Positions 25,241 to 37,740 of a stretch of 64,000 nucleotides of DNA are shown here, piece after piece; the stretch's first letter is position 1, and the number at the start of each line of letters is the position of its first letter. This stretch comes from Trissonchulus latispiculum. Lineage: Eukaryota; Nematoda; Enoplea; Enoplida; Ironidae. Made by a program: the position numbers and the translations under genes. The notes beneath the pieces were generated by a model. It did not search any database. It saw nothing but the letters and a program-made list of their open reading frames with translations, and was not told the origin of the DNA. Location of the stretch: the NCBI GenBank assembly GCA_030248195.1, contig JASAND010005739.1:1-64000 (forward strand), given 5' to 3'.

Positions 25241-26405
25241 GCCTATCGAAGGAAAAGACCAAGTTTTCAAAGCAGGCCCTTTTCAAGATCAAAGGTAAAG
25301 AATTCAAGCCTACAACAGAAGCTTATAGGGTGCCGGTGCTTATCTCCGGATTCTCAGCACGAAGTCAGGAGTGACAATTCAAATGTTGACTACATCTGTG
25401 GAAGAGAAAAACCCTTCATCAGGCATTGCGCCAGAACACGGACTCCTGTTAACTTCCCTCCCACCACAATCCCATCACAAGGATAGACAGCTGGGCGGGC
25501 TGGAGCCCATAACGAACCGATATGTGTTTAGTCCTTTTCTTAAGGGGACTTGTAAAAGCTTTAGATTCGAACATCGGAGCGTTACATCCCCAGGCCCGAG
25601 CCTTAAAACCACTCGGAGCTTCAATTGAACGCGCAGTCGTGACCTCCACATCGCCGCCGTGAACTTTTGATCAAAACCAATTGTTATTGTAGTATCATAT
25701 GAAAAAAGCGACACACTTCAATGAGGCAAGGTATTTCTGCGAATTTCCTTCTTCTTAAACAAAGAATTCCTTCAATTTCTACGGCCCGGTAGGGGTGGAC
25801 GAGGAAAAAAGGTTTTTCTCGTTTTTTCCCTTTTTCCGTCCGATGAGGTGGAACAAAATCGAAACATATTCCCAATGTTATTTTAACGCCTTTTACATGG
25901 AAATATCAACTTGTCCGGCGATGTTGCACTATTTGCAACATTTTCCGAGGGCATAATAGGTGGGGGTATGTTAAATATGACGAAATTGTATTTCGGTTTT
26001 TTGGAAGCATCGGAACAAAATGGAAAAATATTCAGAACATTTTCTGAAATTTTATTATGAGAATATGAGGGAACTATCAAAAATAATGTTGACCTTTAAC
26101 GCAACATTTCACACATTGGGTAAATTTGGGGTGACCGGAAAAAAGGAAAAATATGGCAAAAACAGGAAAAATGTTTTTTCCGGCAATCTTTTTTTTCCAG
26201 AAAAACCAACCCTACTCCCGGTATCAAAATTGTTCCCGTAGCGTACCGCACCCTCGTCACGAAATCCTGGCTCCGCCAGTGCTATGAACTAAAAAGGTTT
26301 TGTAGGGAGCCAGTTGTCATTTAAACAGACGTCAAGGATGGTAAGGAACATAACCAATTACCAATCAATCAATAGTTTAATCAATATTCAGTTATTTATG
26401 CTATA
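25241..26405 (-). other. Gene 2 intron 2, unassigned part
   Basis: Sequence without coding signal. A hAT-like terminus CTCCGCCAGTG ends at 26281 without a visible partner. Confidence 0.45.
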
Positions 26406-26413
26406 GTCCTTAC

Positions 26414-27137
26414 CAGTGTTTTTTTTGCTCAAAAACGCGTGTAATTACACACTTTTTTCTGGAAAATAGCAAAAAAATTTTGGCGACTGTGTAACGTTAC
26501 ACCAAAATTTTGGACAAATTTTACCAAATGGTCGGAACTTTTTCCAATGCTCATTCATTTGTTTCCACATATTTACCGTTTCTGGGGGGCTTCGCCCCCA
26601 GACCCCCCTTTTGCACCATGTCTTGCATTTTATTTTCGGTATTATTTAAGTATATATTAGTTATATGCATATTATATTTGCTATATTTGTTCGTTCTTGT
26701 ATTAAAAACGCGTACACACCAAAATTTTTCAGCTTATGAAGCAAAATTTAACTGGTTCCTTGCCAAGTTTTGTGCTACAGGAGGCCTTTCGAAAGGCCTC
26801 TATGCTCCTTCGGTCTCGGTGCACTGGTGTTTTCCTTCGTTCTATCAAGTCAAAACCAATAAATGCAAATCATCGATGTAACTGCTCAATTTTTTAATTT
26901 TGTCGATCTGATTTGGTGAAACTCTAAATATTGCTGTAAATAAGATGTTAAAATTTTACTTATAATTTTTCAACGGAAAATTTTGTTAACTATAAAATTG
27001 TATACATGTTGTGTTTAGCAAAACGCGCGTAAATTAGGAATTTTTAGGTAGTTACACACTTTTTTCTGAAAAACAGCAAAAAATTTTAGAGGGGTGTGTA
27101 ACGTTACACATAAGCCGTCGGCGAAAAAAAAACACTG
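26414..27137. mobile_element. 724-bp hAT MITE with perfect 8-bp TSD
   Basis: Ends CAGTGTTTTTTTTGC and GCGAAAAAAAAACACTG are inverted, flanked by exact GTCCTTAC at 26406-26413 and 27138-27145. Subterminal blocks containing TTACACACTTTTTTCTG and GTGTAACGTTACAC occur at both sides. The CAGTG terminus and 8-bp duplication are standard for hAT. The open frame inside (26510-26881) shows no transposase motif. It lies in gene 2 intron 2. Confidence 0.9.
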
Positions 27138-27502
27138 GTCCTTACAATAAATTGAAAATCAAACATCTATATATGTTTGCAGCATCAACTGGCTAGGTTT
27201 CACGAGACTGTTAAATTGTTCGACATATTCGACGAAATAAAACAAAATAAATATTGTTTCAGCTTTTATCGCGTACTCTTTCCTCCAGAGTGCTTTATGA
27301 CCCCGTTAGCTTTGCCAACAGCCGATCCATCAAAATCAGGTCTGTAGAAAAATTGCGATTGCGGTATGATGTGCCCAACCAACTCAATGATAGATTTGTG
27401 CCCGATAGCACATCCCCATCGCCGAAACAGGGGGTCTTTCCCACCACTCGTGGATTGGTTTTTGCCCAACATCCATATCCATGCTACTGAATCAAAACTA
27501 AC

Positions 27503-27612
27503 CTCGCTTAACATTGTGGATGTTTCAGCCATTTCCGTGAGATGTTCACAAATCAGTTTATTTTTGCATGCATCAGTATCCTTAGCACTGTTATGATGAC
27601 GACCAGAAGACA
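27503..27612 (-). CDS. Gene 2, exon 2
   Basis: A 110-bp exon encoding residues 76-112. Its acceptor TTTTATTTTAG is strong, and its first two bases TG complete the codon opened by the A ending exon 1. The donor GAG|GTTAGT leaves phase 0, which is what exon 3 needs. The protein piece is hydrophilic with a short amphipathic stretch (CEHLTEMAETSTML). I inferred the exon from phase: exons 1 and 3 do not join in frame without it, and this piece fits both sides. Confidence 0.75.
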
Positions 27613-27697
27613 CTAAAATAAAACAAATTTTTCTGAGATAGAATGAGCCTGGCGTATATATTTTTTTAAACATTACGATGTATATGCGGAGTTAGTC

Positions 27698-28409
27698 CTG
27701 GGGTCGATGTCATAAAAATGGGGTTAAAGCTAACCCGGGTTAAGTCCATTTTGGGGTTAACCCCGAAATTTTGGGGTTAGGTTAACCCTTGGGGTTAACC
27801 CTGTATTATAAAACATTTTTGGGGTTAGGTTAACTTAACCCAGTTATCCTTAGAGTTAACACCACTTTTGACCCCAATTAGCTCAAGGAATCAGCACCAC
27901 GAAGAAAAGCAATATACGTATGTATATAGTGAAAAATGCATTTTCACTATAAAAATAAAGTCATGCATTTTCACTATAAAAACAAGTCTTCAAAAAATTT
28001 TCCATTCCGTTTTTATTCAAAATCTGATCCGAGTTAACTTCTAACCCTCCTAACTGAGGAGGGTTGAGAATTGCTGAATTTAACCCCAATTTTAGTCCGA
28101 GTTTGAAACCCAGGTTTGGTTATAACATTGGGTAAGGGTCATACATGTGCTTGGGGGGGTTCACCCCCAGACCTGGAGCTCACCCCCTAGAATCCGGATT
28201 TTTCCGGTTTTTGGGCAAAATACCGAAAAAATCCGGTTTTCGGCGGCCGTCGGCTCACCCCCCCCCAGAACTTCCCCTCCGGCACGTGTCAGGTGGGGGT
28301 TAACTCCCCATTTTTATAACATTGGGTTAGTAGGATTACTAATACAGTTTCCAACCCGGGTTAGCGACTTAACCGGGTTAAATCGCTTTATAACATCGGC
28401 CCCTGAAAT
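27698..28409. mobile_element. 0.7-kb hAT-like element, short relative
   Basis: Left CTGGGGTCGATGTCATAAAA and right (read inward) CAGGGGCCGATGTTATAAAG mirror each other. The arms carry GGGTTAA/TTAACCC modules analogous to those of the 12432-14838 element. The ACCCTCCTAACTGAGGAGGGTT hairpin near 28042 has a counterpart near 14596. No clear duplication. Confidence 0.7.
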
Positions 28410-28489
28410 GCGACATGAACAAGCTACTCAATGTTAAATGTGACTTAATATTCATGGCATTGCAACGGGCATATCTAGACACAATCTAT

Positions 28490-29215
28490 AAATTAATTAC
28501 AAATCACAACTGATGAACCCTAGTTACTGAGGAATACGTAAACCTATATTTTAGAGACTTACGTATGCACATTGTTTTAAGCTGTAGTTTAAGTGAGCAT
28601 CTTTAGTCTCTTTTAGTTAGTGAGCGTCTGGCTGCAAAAACTAGTTAGTGTAAACATAAAGCTCATTCCAAGAACAGCCAGACTAGTCATACTTTGGATT
28701 CTTAGAACTAAAGCCAGAATTCTTAGAATTACTAGTCTAAGGCCCAATAGCTAACTGCAATCATTATGTTTGCACAATTCTATTCGCTAGCTAGGCTATG
28801 ATTACAGAAAATAACCAATAGTAGCTAGTGAGGCGTGACTCAAGAATAGTATAAAAGGAGCTGCAAATTTGGATGTTAGGTTCAGTCTGTTAGTGCTTTA
28901 ACAGAGTTTAGTCAGACTTTGTGTTCGTGCTCCGAAGAAGGTAGACCCTAACTGTTGGGATAGATAGAAAGTAAGACGAACACAAGTGGAAGTTAGACTT
29001 TAGGCAGTCACTCACGCACACTACACCGACTTGACACCTCACATCTATGCACACTAGACAGACCACTAGACGAGAAATTCATACGTAAAGATTTATTTCT
29101 AATGTTGTTTGTTTTCTAATCAATCTTTTCCAGTAAACAATTGTTGTTGATTATCTACTTTAATTTAGTTAGATACCCAGCCAGTAATCGGCTCAGCGTA
29201 GATAGCCGGTTACAG
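28490..29215 (+). promoter_or_regulatory. Promoter-like segment, possible solo LTR
   Basis: A CCAAT motif (about 28816), a TATA-type AGTATAAAAGGAG (about 28849) and a TCAGTCTG initiator-like site about 30 bp further on are correctly spaced for RNA polymerase II. No gene follows, and the sequence ends with GGTTACAG at about 29215, so a solitary retrotransposon LTR is the simplest reading. Ends and duplication could not be fixed. Confidence 0.4.
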
Positions 29216-30089
29216 CATTACCACTAGAAATATGAATTAGGTAGTGCGCGTCAGCGCACTACCTAGAATAGGGAAAAAAGGCGTATTGCGCCTCTTGGAA
29301 AATAGTTTTCCCTGTTGCCGGCGGAGGAGTTGAGGTAGAGCCTTCATATTGTACCAGTAGAAACCCCTTCACGAGGGGTACATGCTGTGCAAATTTGAGC
29401 AAAATCGGCCGAGCCGTTTTTGAGATATGACAGATTCAATTTTTCAATGCACGACTTTCTCTCCATTTCCCCCCCCCCCCCCCTAGGGGTCGGAGGTCTT
29501 AGATTTCCTATACCATATGGGGTTTTTTTGAACAACTTTTTCCCCATTTTTGGGGAAATGAGTATGGAGTAGGTAGGGCCTCCCCATAGGTCTGTGTACA
29601 TAGCAGGATTTCGATTTTTTCGAAGATAGTTTTTTTCCAAAATGGTCAATCCTTCTGTTCGATATAACTGCATCTGGGCTGGGCCGATGGGTCTGAGGTT
29701 GGGTGTGGAGCATGGCCCCATGAGCCTTATCTGGATGGGCTATATGAATTTTGAATCTGGCCCCTGTAATTTTCTGGCCGGGGGTCACTAGTTAACGTGT
29801 AAAAGGGGGGGTCTGGGCCTACGGAGTAGGCAGCCCTATACATAAGAGCTGTTGGGCTGAGGTTTCGTATTCGAATAGGAACCCCTATATGGTGAATCTA
29901 AAGGGCCCATTAGTTTCGCTGTAGGACCTATCCATGTGGCTGGGGGGCACCCTGATGGTGGTGGGCCCTACCGTGACGCAACTCCAACTTTAACCTCTTC
30001 TACACAGATATCTACAGTGAGCAGGTCTCTCTTATTTGGGGTTTGGGGTGGGGTGCGGGGGCACTACAGCATAGACTATAGTAGGTTTC
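29216..30089. other. Unassigned sequence
   Basis: It contains a C-run near 29469 and no convincing coding frame. Confidence 0.35.
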
Positions 30090-31265
30090 GCCCGGACCCC
30101 TGTGGCGCCCTGGCCAGAGGTCCGGACCGTGGACCATGCCCAAAATGGCCAAAAATCGATTTTTCCAAAAGTGGCCAAGTTTGGTATCAAATGAAAGCCC
30201 TTGGTGAGGCGAACATTTTTTGTCATTGGAGGACCCCTCCAAAGTGGCCCCAGTGGCCGGTGGCGCCCTGACCAGGGTCCGGACCGGTCCAAAATGGCCA
30301 AAAACCGATTTTTCCAAAAGTGGCCATGTTTGGTATCAAATGAAAGCCCTTGGTGAGGCGAACATTTTTTGTCATTGGAAGACCCCTCCAAAGTGGTCCC
30401 AGCGGCCTGTGGCGCCCTGGCCAGGGTCCGGACCGGTCCAAAATGGTCAAAAATCGATTTTTCCAAAAGTGGCCATGTTTGGTATCAAATGAAAGCCCTT
30501 GGTGAGGCGAACATTTTTTGTCATTGGAGGACCCCTCCAAAGTGGCCCCAGCGGTCTGTGGCGCCCTGACCAGGGTCCGGACTGGTCAAAAATCGATTTT
30601 TTAAAAAAATTCCAACTTTGGTATCAAATGAAAGCCCTTGGTGAGGCGAACATTTTTTGTCATTGGAAGACCCCTCCAAAGTGGCCCCAGCGGTCTGTGG
30701 CGCCCTGACCAGGGTCCGGACTGGTCAAAAATCGATTTTTTAAAAAATTTCCAACTTTGGTATCAAATGAAAGCCCTTGGTGAGGCGAACATTTTTTGTC
30801 ATTGGAGGACCCCTCCAAAGTGGCCCCAGCGGTCTGTGGCGCCCTGGCCAGGGTCCGGACTGGTCAAAAATCGATTTTTTAAAAAATTCCAAGTTTGGGA
30901 TCAAATGAAAGCCCTTGCTGAGGGGGAACATTTTTCTCATTGGAGGACCCCTCTAAAGTGGTCCCAGCGGCCTGTGGCGCCCTGGCCAGGGTCCGGACTG
31001 GTCAAAAATAGATTTTTTAAAAAATTTCCAAGTTTGGTATCAAATGAAAGCCCTTGGTGAGGGGAACATTTTTTCTCATTGGAGGAGCCCTCCAAAGTGG
31101 TCCCAGCGGCCTCTGGCGCTCTGACCAGGGTCCGGACTGGTCAAAAATCGATTTTTTTAAAAAATTACAAGTTCGGTATCAAATGAAAGCCCATGGTGAG
31201 GCGAACATTTTTTGTCATTGGAGGGCCCCTCTGAAGTGTCCCTAGCGAGCTGTGGCGCCCTGGTC
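30090..31265. repeat. Tandem array, 149- then 139-bp units, eight copies
   Basis: The block ATGAAAGCCC recurs at 30191, 30340, 30489, 30628, 30767, 30905, 31044 and 31183. Spacing is 149 bp for the first three copies and 138-139 bp afterwards, so a deletion variant took over the array. Open frames across it are side effects of the repeat. Confidence 0.93.
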
Positions 31266-31705
31266 AGGGGTGAATGGTCAAATTGGTGGTCGAATTTTCC
31301 GTACCCCGCTCACCGCGACGACCCCCCTCCTCGGTGGGAGTTCGGCCCCCGTCTTCCTTTTTTCCGATAACCCGTCTGTAAAGTTTTCTGATGTAGAAAC
31401 AATTGCGTTTTTCCAATTTTTCCGTACGCCACGCAGCGCGACGACCCCCCCCCCCCCGATGGGAGTTCGCCCCCCCCGTCATCCTCTTATTCCTATAAAC
31501 CTTCTGTAAACGTTTTCTGATGAAGAAACAATTGCGTTTTTTCAAATTTTCCGTACCCCACGCTGCGCGACGACCCCCCCCGGTGGGTGTTCGGTCCACC
31601 GTCATCCTCTTTTCCGATAACCCTTCTGTAAACGTTTTGTGATGTAGAAACAATTGCGTTTTTTCAAATAGCCGTACCCCACGCAGCGCGACGACCCCCC
31701 TTCAT
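31266..31705. repeat. Tandem repeat of about 125 bp, three to four copies
   Basis: Copies contain GTAGAAACAATTGCG (near 31394, 31523, 31645) and CGCAGCGCGACGACCCCCC, with variable C-runs. It directly continues the previous array with unrelated sequence. Confidence 0.75.
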
Positions 31706-31750
31706 TATTAAGCCCTCGAAGAAAAACGCTAAAGCGGAAAAATGCAAGAA

Positions 31751-33188
31751 ACTAGTGGGAAAAATGCCCTAAACGGGCATGCAATGGCTAGAATAGGGAA
31801 AGAAGGAAGGGCGGAAAAATGCCAATATATACGTATATATACTTGACAGTCGGCGCTGAAAATGATAAAAACTAGATTCAGCGCCGAATAGGGAATGCAG
31901 TCGCCGATGAAAACGATAGAAACTAGATTCAGCGCCGAATAGGGAATGCAGTCGGCGATGAAAAGGATAGAAACTAGATTCAGCGCCGAATAGGGAATGC
32001 AGTCGGCGCTGAAAATGATAGAAACTAGATTCAGCGCCGAATAGGGAATGCAGTCGGCGTTGAAAATGATAGAAACTAGATTCAGCGCCGAATAGGGAAT
32101 GCAGCCGGGTAGCGTGGAACAGGCAATTCCTCCGTCCATCCTATTCGCGTGAATTGCGATATATCCAGCTCAACGGTCCATTTCTCTAACAATGTTACCT
32201 TCGATACGATAATCTCATTAACTGTGAATGGGTTTTATACTTACTCGCTTGAATTACAATAATATATTGATATGAGCACCTGCTTTCTCGTACAATTTTA
32301 TCTCAAACAGCAATCTAGAAACTGTCCCTGGTTGTCTACTTTCAGACTTACTTGAGCCTAGCTGTAGCATATCTACTGACATCGCGTTTTAATGTCCTAA
32401 TATTGACAGGATTACGATTTCATTTTGGCACATACTTTTATCGGCTTTTCCAACACAACATTTTTAACGATCAATGAGACTTAAGAGCGAAATTATTAAA
32501 GCTCCAAATGCGTAACAGAGAATTAGTAATACTAATAGACAATGCAGTTTATGTACTCCATGCAGAACAAACCCGGCTTTAACTTTGCGTTAAAGAACAC
32601 AGCTACTTAGCTACAGCACATTTCGTTCACATAATGACACATAATGTTCACTGCATTAATTCATGATACACAATCAACCACGAAGTTTCTACTCTACAAA
32701 AGCAGACTTTGCTTACACAAACGATATTGTATCCTGCCTCATTTCAAACGCAGCATATACCACGTTCTCGGGTAGTGCAGAGCAGTTCACGCGAATAGGA
32801 TGGACGGAGGAATTGCCTGTTCCACGCTACCCGGCTGCATTCCCTATTCGGCGCTAAATCTAGTTTCTATAATTTTCAGCGCCGACTGCTTTTCCTATTC
32901 GGCGCTGAATCTAGTTTCTATCATTTTCAGCGCCGACTGCATTCCCTATTCGGCGCTGAATCTAGTTTCTATCCTTTTCATCGCCGACTGCATTCCCTAT
33001 TCGGCGCTGAATCTAGTTTCTATCGTTTTCATCGGCGACTGCATTCCCTATTCGGCGCTGAATCTAGTTTTTATCATTTTCAGCGCCGACTGTCAAGTAT
33101 ATATACGTATATTTTGGCATTTTTCCGCCCTTCCTTCTTTCCCTATTCTAGCCATTGCATGCCCGTTTAGGGCATTTTTCCCACTAGT
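31751..33188. mobile_element. 1.4-kb fold-back element with 51-bp minisatellite arms
   Basis: The ends ACTAGTGGGAAAAATGCCC are exact inverted repeats, and the arms stay paired for about 400 bp. Each arm has about five copies of a 51-bp unit containing GATTCAGCGCCGAATAGGG (left 31870-32100, right 32830-33080). About 640 bp of unique DNA lies between. The 17-residue protein repeats read from it are an artefact of 51 being divisible by three. No target duplication found. Confidence 0.9.
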
Positions 33189-33687
33189 ACTATATGTATA
33201 AGTTAACATAGCGGTAAATATACCTCTGCAATCTGTCTGTTATATACATTGTATATAATCAGTTGAGGAAGCATTTTAAAAGATACAGTGATGATGCATC
33301 ACCACTCGACTTGAGGGTTGGAGGGCTGGATTGACCCGTTTAATAATAATTTAATAATTTTTAATTAATTTTAACGGAAAATTAAAAAATTAAAAATGCC
33401 GTTGAAACGTGAAAACTCGACACCTGTTCGATTTCAAATTTAAATTTAAAAATTTGGGATGCATATATTTTATTTTCGAACCAAAGTGCCTAGCGGGTCA
33501 GAAACATAAACTGCAGCGAAACTGTGAGGCGCAGGGCCCCCCGAACCTATCGTTAAAATAGTAGAAGCAACAAAACATGGACTTCGTTAAAACCGTACAT
33601 AAGTACTATGCCTTCAGAGTGGCGAACAAGAACCAAAGATTTGCCAAATGGTTCAAGTTCAAAACCAGCTTTTACATTTATTGTATA
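33189..33687. other. Unassigned AT-rich sequence
   Basis: No gene or repeat recognised. Confidence 0.35.
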
Positions 33688-33688
33688 A

Positions 33689-33773
<85 letters not shown>
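33688..33773. repeat. (TA)n microsatellite
   Basis: About 40 TA dinucleotides with one GT interruption. Confidence 0.95.
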
Positions 33774-34286
33774 CCAATGTCTGCAGTTGGAGGGAAACTT
33801 TCATAGCGTGGCTCGCGCTTTTTTGGTACACTTTGGATGGAGCAGCATTACTTTTTCGGTGTCAGCGAGCAAGTGTCTTCCTAACCGGTACTACGTAGCT
33901 GACTGAGTAGTAACAAGAACAAAAAGTGCTCCTTCGTCGCATGTAAAATACATATGAGTCTTCGTAGGCAGGTTGTACATAAGCAAAAACTAGCCTGTAA
34001 AATACATATGAGTTCCGTAGGGAGGTTGTAAATTAAGGAAAACAAGTTGCAACCGCTTAACATATGAGCCTGTCCTACAACGAGGTTCATATTGGCGTAT
34101 GTCATAATACGAATAATTTGCAGATTTACTTTTATATAAATACATACTGCATAAAGCTTTTCATTACAAATTATCCTTCATATATATAATGTTGATCAGT
34201 CATTATAGTGTGCATATGCTCAATACGGTACGCCATGAGGCGCTCTGACTCACAGCCAAGTGGGAACGCATTCTGCGTGTGTATAT

Positions 34287-35010
34287 ACAAGTATGAAAAA
34301 TGCTCCTTGCAGTCGCATGAAAAAGTTAATATGAGCTATGATGGTCAACATTTAAATGTGTCAAGGACAAGATTTAAAATGTTTAATATGAGCCAACATC
34401 TAAATAAGTAGAGGACAAGATGTAAACGGCTAATATGAGCCGCTACGTTTCTCTTGGGCTCATATTGACGCTCATTTAGCTTTTGCTTACTTTTAATCCA
34501 ACACTGAAATGGCTTGCATGAATAACGACGCATAAAAATTTATTTTGCAAAGCTGTACGTATATAAATGTTTTCTTCTCCACCGCTACATCCAAGTATAT
34601 ACACATTTAAGGCCACCATATAAGTCAACAAAACGAAACCGAAGTCCAATCTAATGAAGAAACGAAAATGTGGAACTTATGTTGTGAAATCTTGAGAAAT
34701 CACATTTGAAGTTATCATCGCAATCATCACATTAATTCAATATATTCCCAAGCCAATCAAAGCGTTTATAAACACTGATGCTTATATGCTAACCGTAAAC
34801 TGTATCTATGTTTGCCATTTTAGTCGCGTCAATATGAGCCCAAGAGAAACGTAGCGGCTCATATTAGCCGTTTACATCTTGTCCTCTACTTATTTAGATG
34901 TTGGCTCATATTAAACATTTTAAATCTTGTCCTTGACACATTTAAATGTTGACCATCATAGCTCATATTAACTTTTTCATGCGACTGCAAGGAGCATTTT
35001 TCATACTTGT
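34287..35010. mobile_element. 0.7-kb inverted-repeat element, nested
   Basis: Ends ACAAGTATGAAAAATGCTCC are inverted with arms of about 180 bp. The arms contain AATATGAGC subrepeats. Its termini and subrepeats resemble those of the surrounding element, so one family has inserted into its own relative. Confidence 0.85.
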
Positions 35011-35059
35011 CCTCCGTCTAGTTTTTGGGAACGCTGCCATAACTGTGGTAGCAGCAATC

Positions 35060-35445
35060 ACAAATTCCGCGTATGCAAGATTTCAGCCTTCCAGCTATCT
35101 CCAGTAGCTTGAACCAGGAACTGGTTCAACTTTGAACCAGTTGAACCAGATCTGGCCAGCCATGGGTCGGATCGCCAAAGTAACACCACCAGTGAATTCC
35201 CCATGCCCAATAACCTTTGTATGCAAAATTTCAGCCTTCTAGCTATCTCCAGTAGCTTGAACCAGGAACTGGTTCAACTTTGAACCAGTTGAACCAGATC
35301 TGGCCAGCCATGGGTCGGATCACCAAAGTAACACCAGCAGTGAATTCCCCATGCCCAATAACCTTTGTATGCAAAATTTCAGCCTTCTAGCTATCTCCAG
35401 TAGCTTGAACAAGGAACTGGTTCAACTTTGAACCAGTTGAACCAG
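35060..35445. repeat. 148-bp tandem repeat, 2.5 copies
   Basis: Units contain TTGAACCAGGAACTGGTTC at a spacing of 148 bp (about 35111, 35259, 35407). They end in a block with CCTTTGTATGCAAAATTT that is also used in the 37740-38175 array. This copy set sits inside the outer 2.5-kb element. Confidence 0.85.
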
Positions 35446-36439
35446 ATGAACCAGGCGAGATACGATGTCGGCACTATGCTCATCGTGTTCAGCGACCCCG
35501 ATTTACTATATGTGGGTACCACCCCGAGGCCGAAAAACGCTGTTTTTGCCCGTTTTTAGACTATTTTCAAATTTTCGGACTTAGAAATTTTTCAGTCTGA
35601 AGGTGTCCAAAAACGCTATTTTTTCCATTTTTGACCATCTATAAAAATCGAACCAGATCGAAATTCGGAAAAAAACATAAACTTGCTAAGTACCATTGCC
35701 TAGATATTCAAAAAATAGTATAGAAAAATTTTTCCTATGGGCCGTTCGAAAAATCGAGTTAACACAAAATTGACAAAAATCATGCTGAATACAGAGAAAA
35801 AACACAACAAACCCGTAAGAGAAAGTCGATTTTTCCAAAGTTCATTTTTCCGGGCCAGTTTGGTATCATTCGAAAGCTCTTGGCCTGGAGATTTCAAAAA
35901 TGTAAATATTAGCTCTTAATTCCTTCCCGTTAATTAGTTATGCCTAATTAGCACTTTTCAAAATCCGCAAAGTGCCTTTATAGCTCATATTATGGGGGGC
36001 TCTCCGAGCACCCCCATGATAATGTGAAAGTGTTTCGAGAATGCATTAGAGGTGTGCCATAGTGTTTCAGGAAACAGGTTGCATGTACAGTTCAGCTTGA
36101 GCAGTCGTAGTTCACTTCAGTCCTGGGCCATGACGTCTATTCATTTTTCCGTAATGTGGATGAAGCTGAGGTTCTTTAATGAGGCTTTAATGTGGTATGC
36201 ACTGTGACGCCAATATGAGCCTCGTTGTAGGACAGGCTCATATGTTAAGCGGTTGCAACTTGTTTTCCTTAATTTACAACCTCCCTACGGAACTCATACG
36301 TATGTATTTTACAGGCTAGTTTTTGCTTATGTACAACCTGCCTACGAAGACTCATATGTATTTTACATGCGACGAAGGAGCACTTTTTGTTCTTGTTTTC
36401 TATTAGTTTATATATATATATATGTATGCTCATGAAGGT

Positions 36440-37740
36440 AACGGTAGCAAGCAAGCCAACCACAGCACCCCACAACCACTTTGAGCATGCAGTTCTATGA
36501 CAAATGTTGCTCAGCTCGCTCAGGGCTTTCATTTGGTACCAAATTTGACCAGTTTTGAAAAATTTCATTTTTGACCGAAAATCGCCAAGTCCCCACCCCA
36601 CCCCAGCACAGCACTCTACAGCCACTTTGAGCATACAGTTCTATGACAAAAGTTGCTCGGCTCGCTCAGGGCTTTCATTTGGTACCAAATTTGACCACTT
36701 TTGAAAAATTTCATTTTTGACAGAAAATCGCCTAAGTCCCCAATCCACCCCACCACAGCACTCTACAGCCACTTTGAGCATGCAGTTCTATGACAAAAGT
36801 TGCTCAGCTCGCTTAGGGCTTTCATTTGGTACCAAATTTGACCACTTTTGAAAAATTTCATTTTTAACCGAAAATCGCCTAAGTCCCCACCCCACCCCAC
36901 CACAGCACTTTACAGCCACTTTGAGCATGCAGTTCTATGACAAAAGTTGCTCAGCTCGCTCAGGGCTTTCATTTGGTACCAAATTTGACCACTTTTGAAA
37001 AATTTCATTTTTGACCGAAAATCGCCTAAGTCCCCAATCCACCCCACCACAGCACTCTACAGCCACTTTGGATACGCAGTTCTATGACAAAAGTTGCTCA
37101 GCTCACTTAGGGCTTTCATTTGATACCAAGTTTGACCACTTTTGAAAAATTTTATTTTTCACCTAAAATCGCCTAAGTCCACACCCCACCCCACCACAGC
37201 ACTCTACAGCCACTTTGGGTACGCAGTTCTATGACAAAAGTTGCTCAGCTCACTTAGGGGTTTCATTTGATACCAAATTTGACCACTTCTGAAAATTTTT
37301 ATTTTTGACCCAAAATCGGCTAAGTCCCCACCCCACCCCACCACAGCACTCTACAGCCACTTTGAGCATGCAGTTCTATGACAAAAGTTGCTCAGCTCGC
37401 TCAGGGCTTTCATTTGGTACCAAATTTGACCACTTTTGAAAAATTTCATTTTTGATCGAAAATCGCCTAAGTCCCCAATCCACCCCACCACAGCACTCTA
37501 CAGCCACTTTGGACACGCAGTTCTATGACAAAAGTTGCTCAGCTCACTTAGGGCTTTCATTTGATACCAAGTTTGACCACTTTTGAAAAATTTTATTTTT
37601 GACCCAAAATCGGCTAAGTCCCCACCCCACCCCACCACAGCCACTTTGAGCATGCAGTTTTATGACAAATGTTGCTCAGCTCGCTTAGCGCTTCCATTTG
37701 ATACCAAATTTGACCACTTTTGAAAATTTTCATTTTTGAC
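36440..37740. repeat. 147-bp tandem array, nine copies
   Basis: GGGCTTTCATTTGGTACC or a close variant recurs at 36523, 36669, 36816, 36963, 37110, 37257, 37404, 37551 and 37688. Spacing is 146-147 bp, shorter for the last copy. Its core is the reverse complement of the core in the 30090-31265 array. Confidence 0.93.

Larger units (their letters stand above)
33913..36396. mobile_element. 2.5-kb inverted-repeat element, outer
   Basis: Ends ACAAGAACAAAAAGTGCTCC are inverted and the arms pair for about 190 bp (33913-34100 with 36209-36396). Arms carry ACATATGAG subrepeats. A related element is nested inside at 34287-35010. No target duplication seen. Confidence 0.82.

Noticed and set aside
26510..26881. 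123-codon frame in a hAT element
   Set aside because: No dimerisation or catalytic motif; hydrophobic low-complexity reading.
30012..31060. Long open frames on both strands with recurring 46- to 50-residue protein repeats
   Set aside because: They follow the 139/149-bp tandem units, exist in several frames and have no protein motif.
31729..33201. Frames with a repeated CIPYSALNLVSI-type segment
   Set aside because: A 51-bp minisatellite read in frame; the same reading occurs in both inverted arms.
33553..33906. Ile/Tyr repeat proteins over the TA tract, also near 58287-58510
   Set aside because: Translation of a TA microsatellite.
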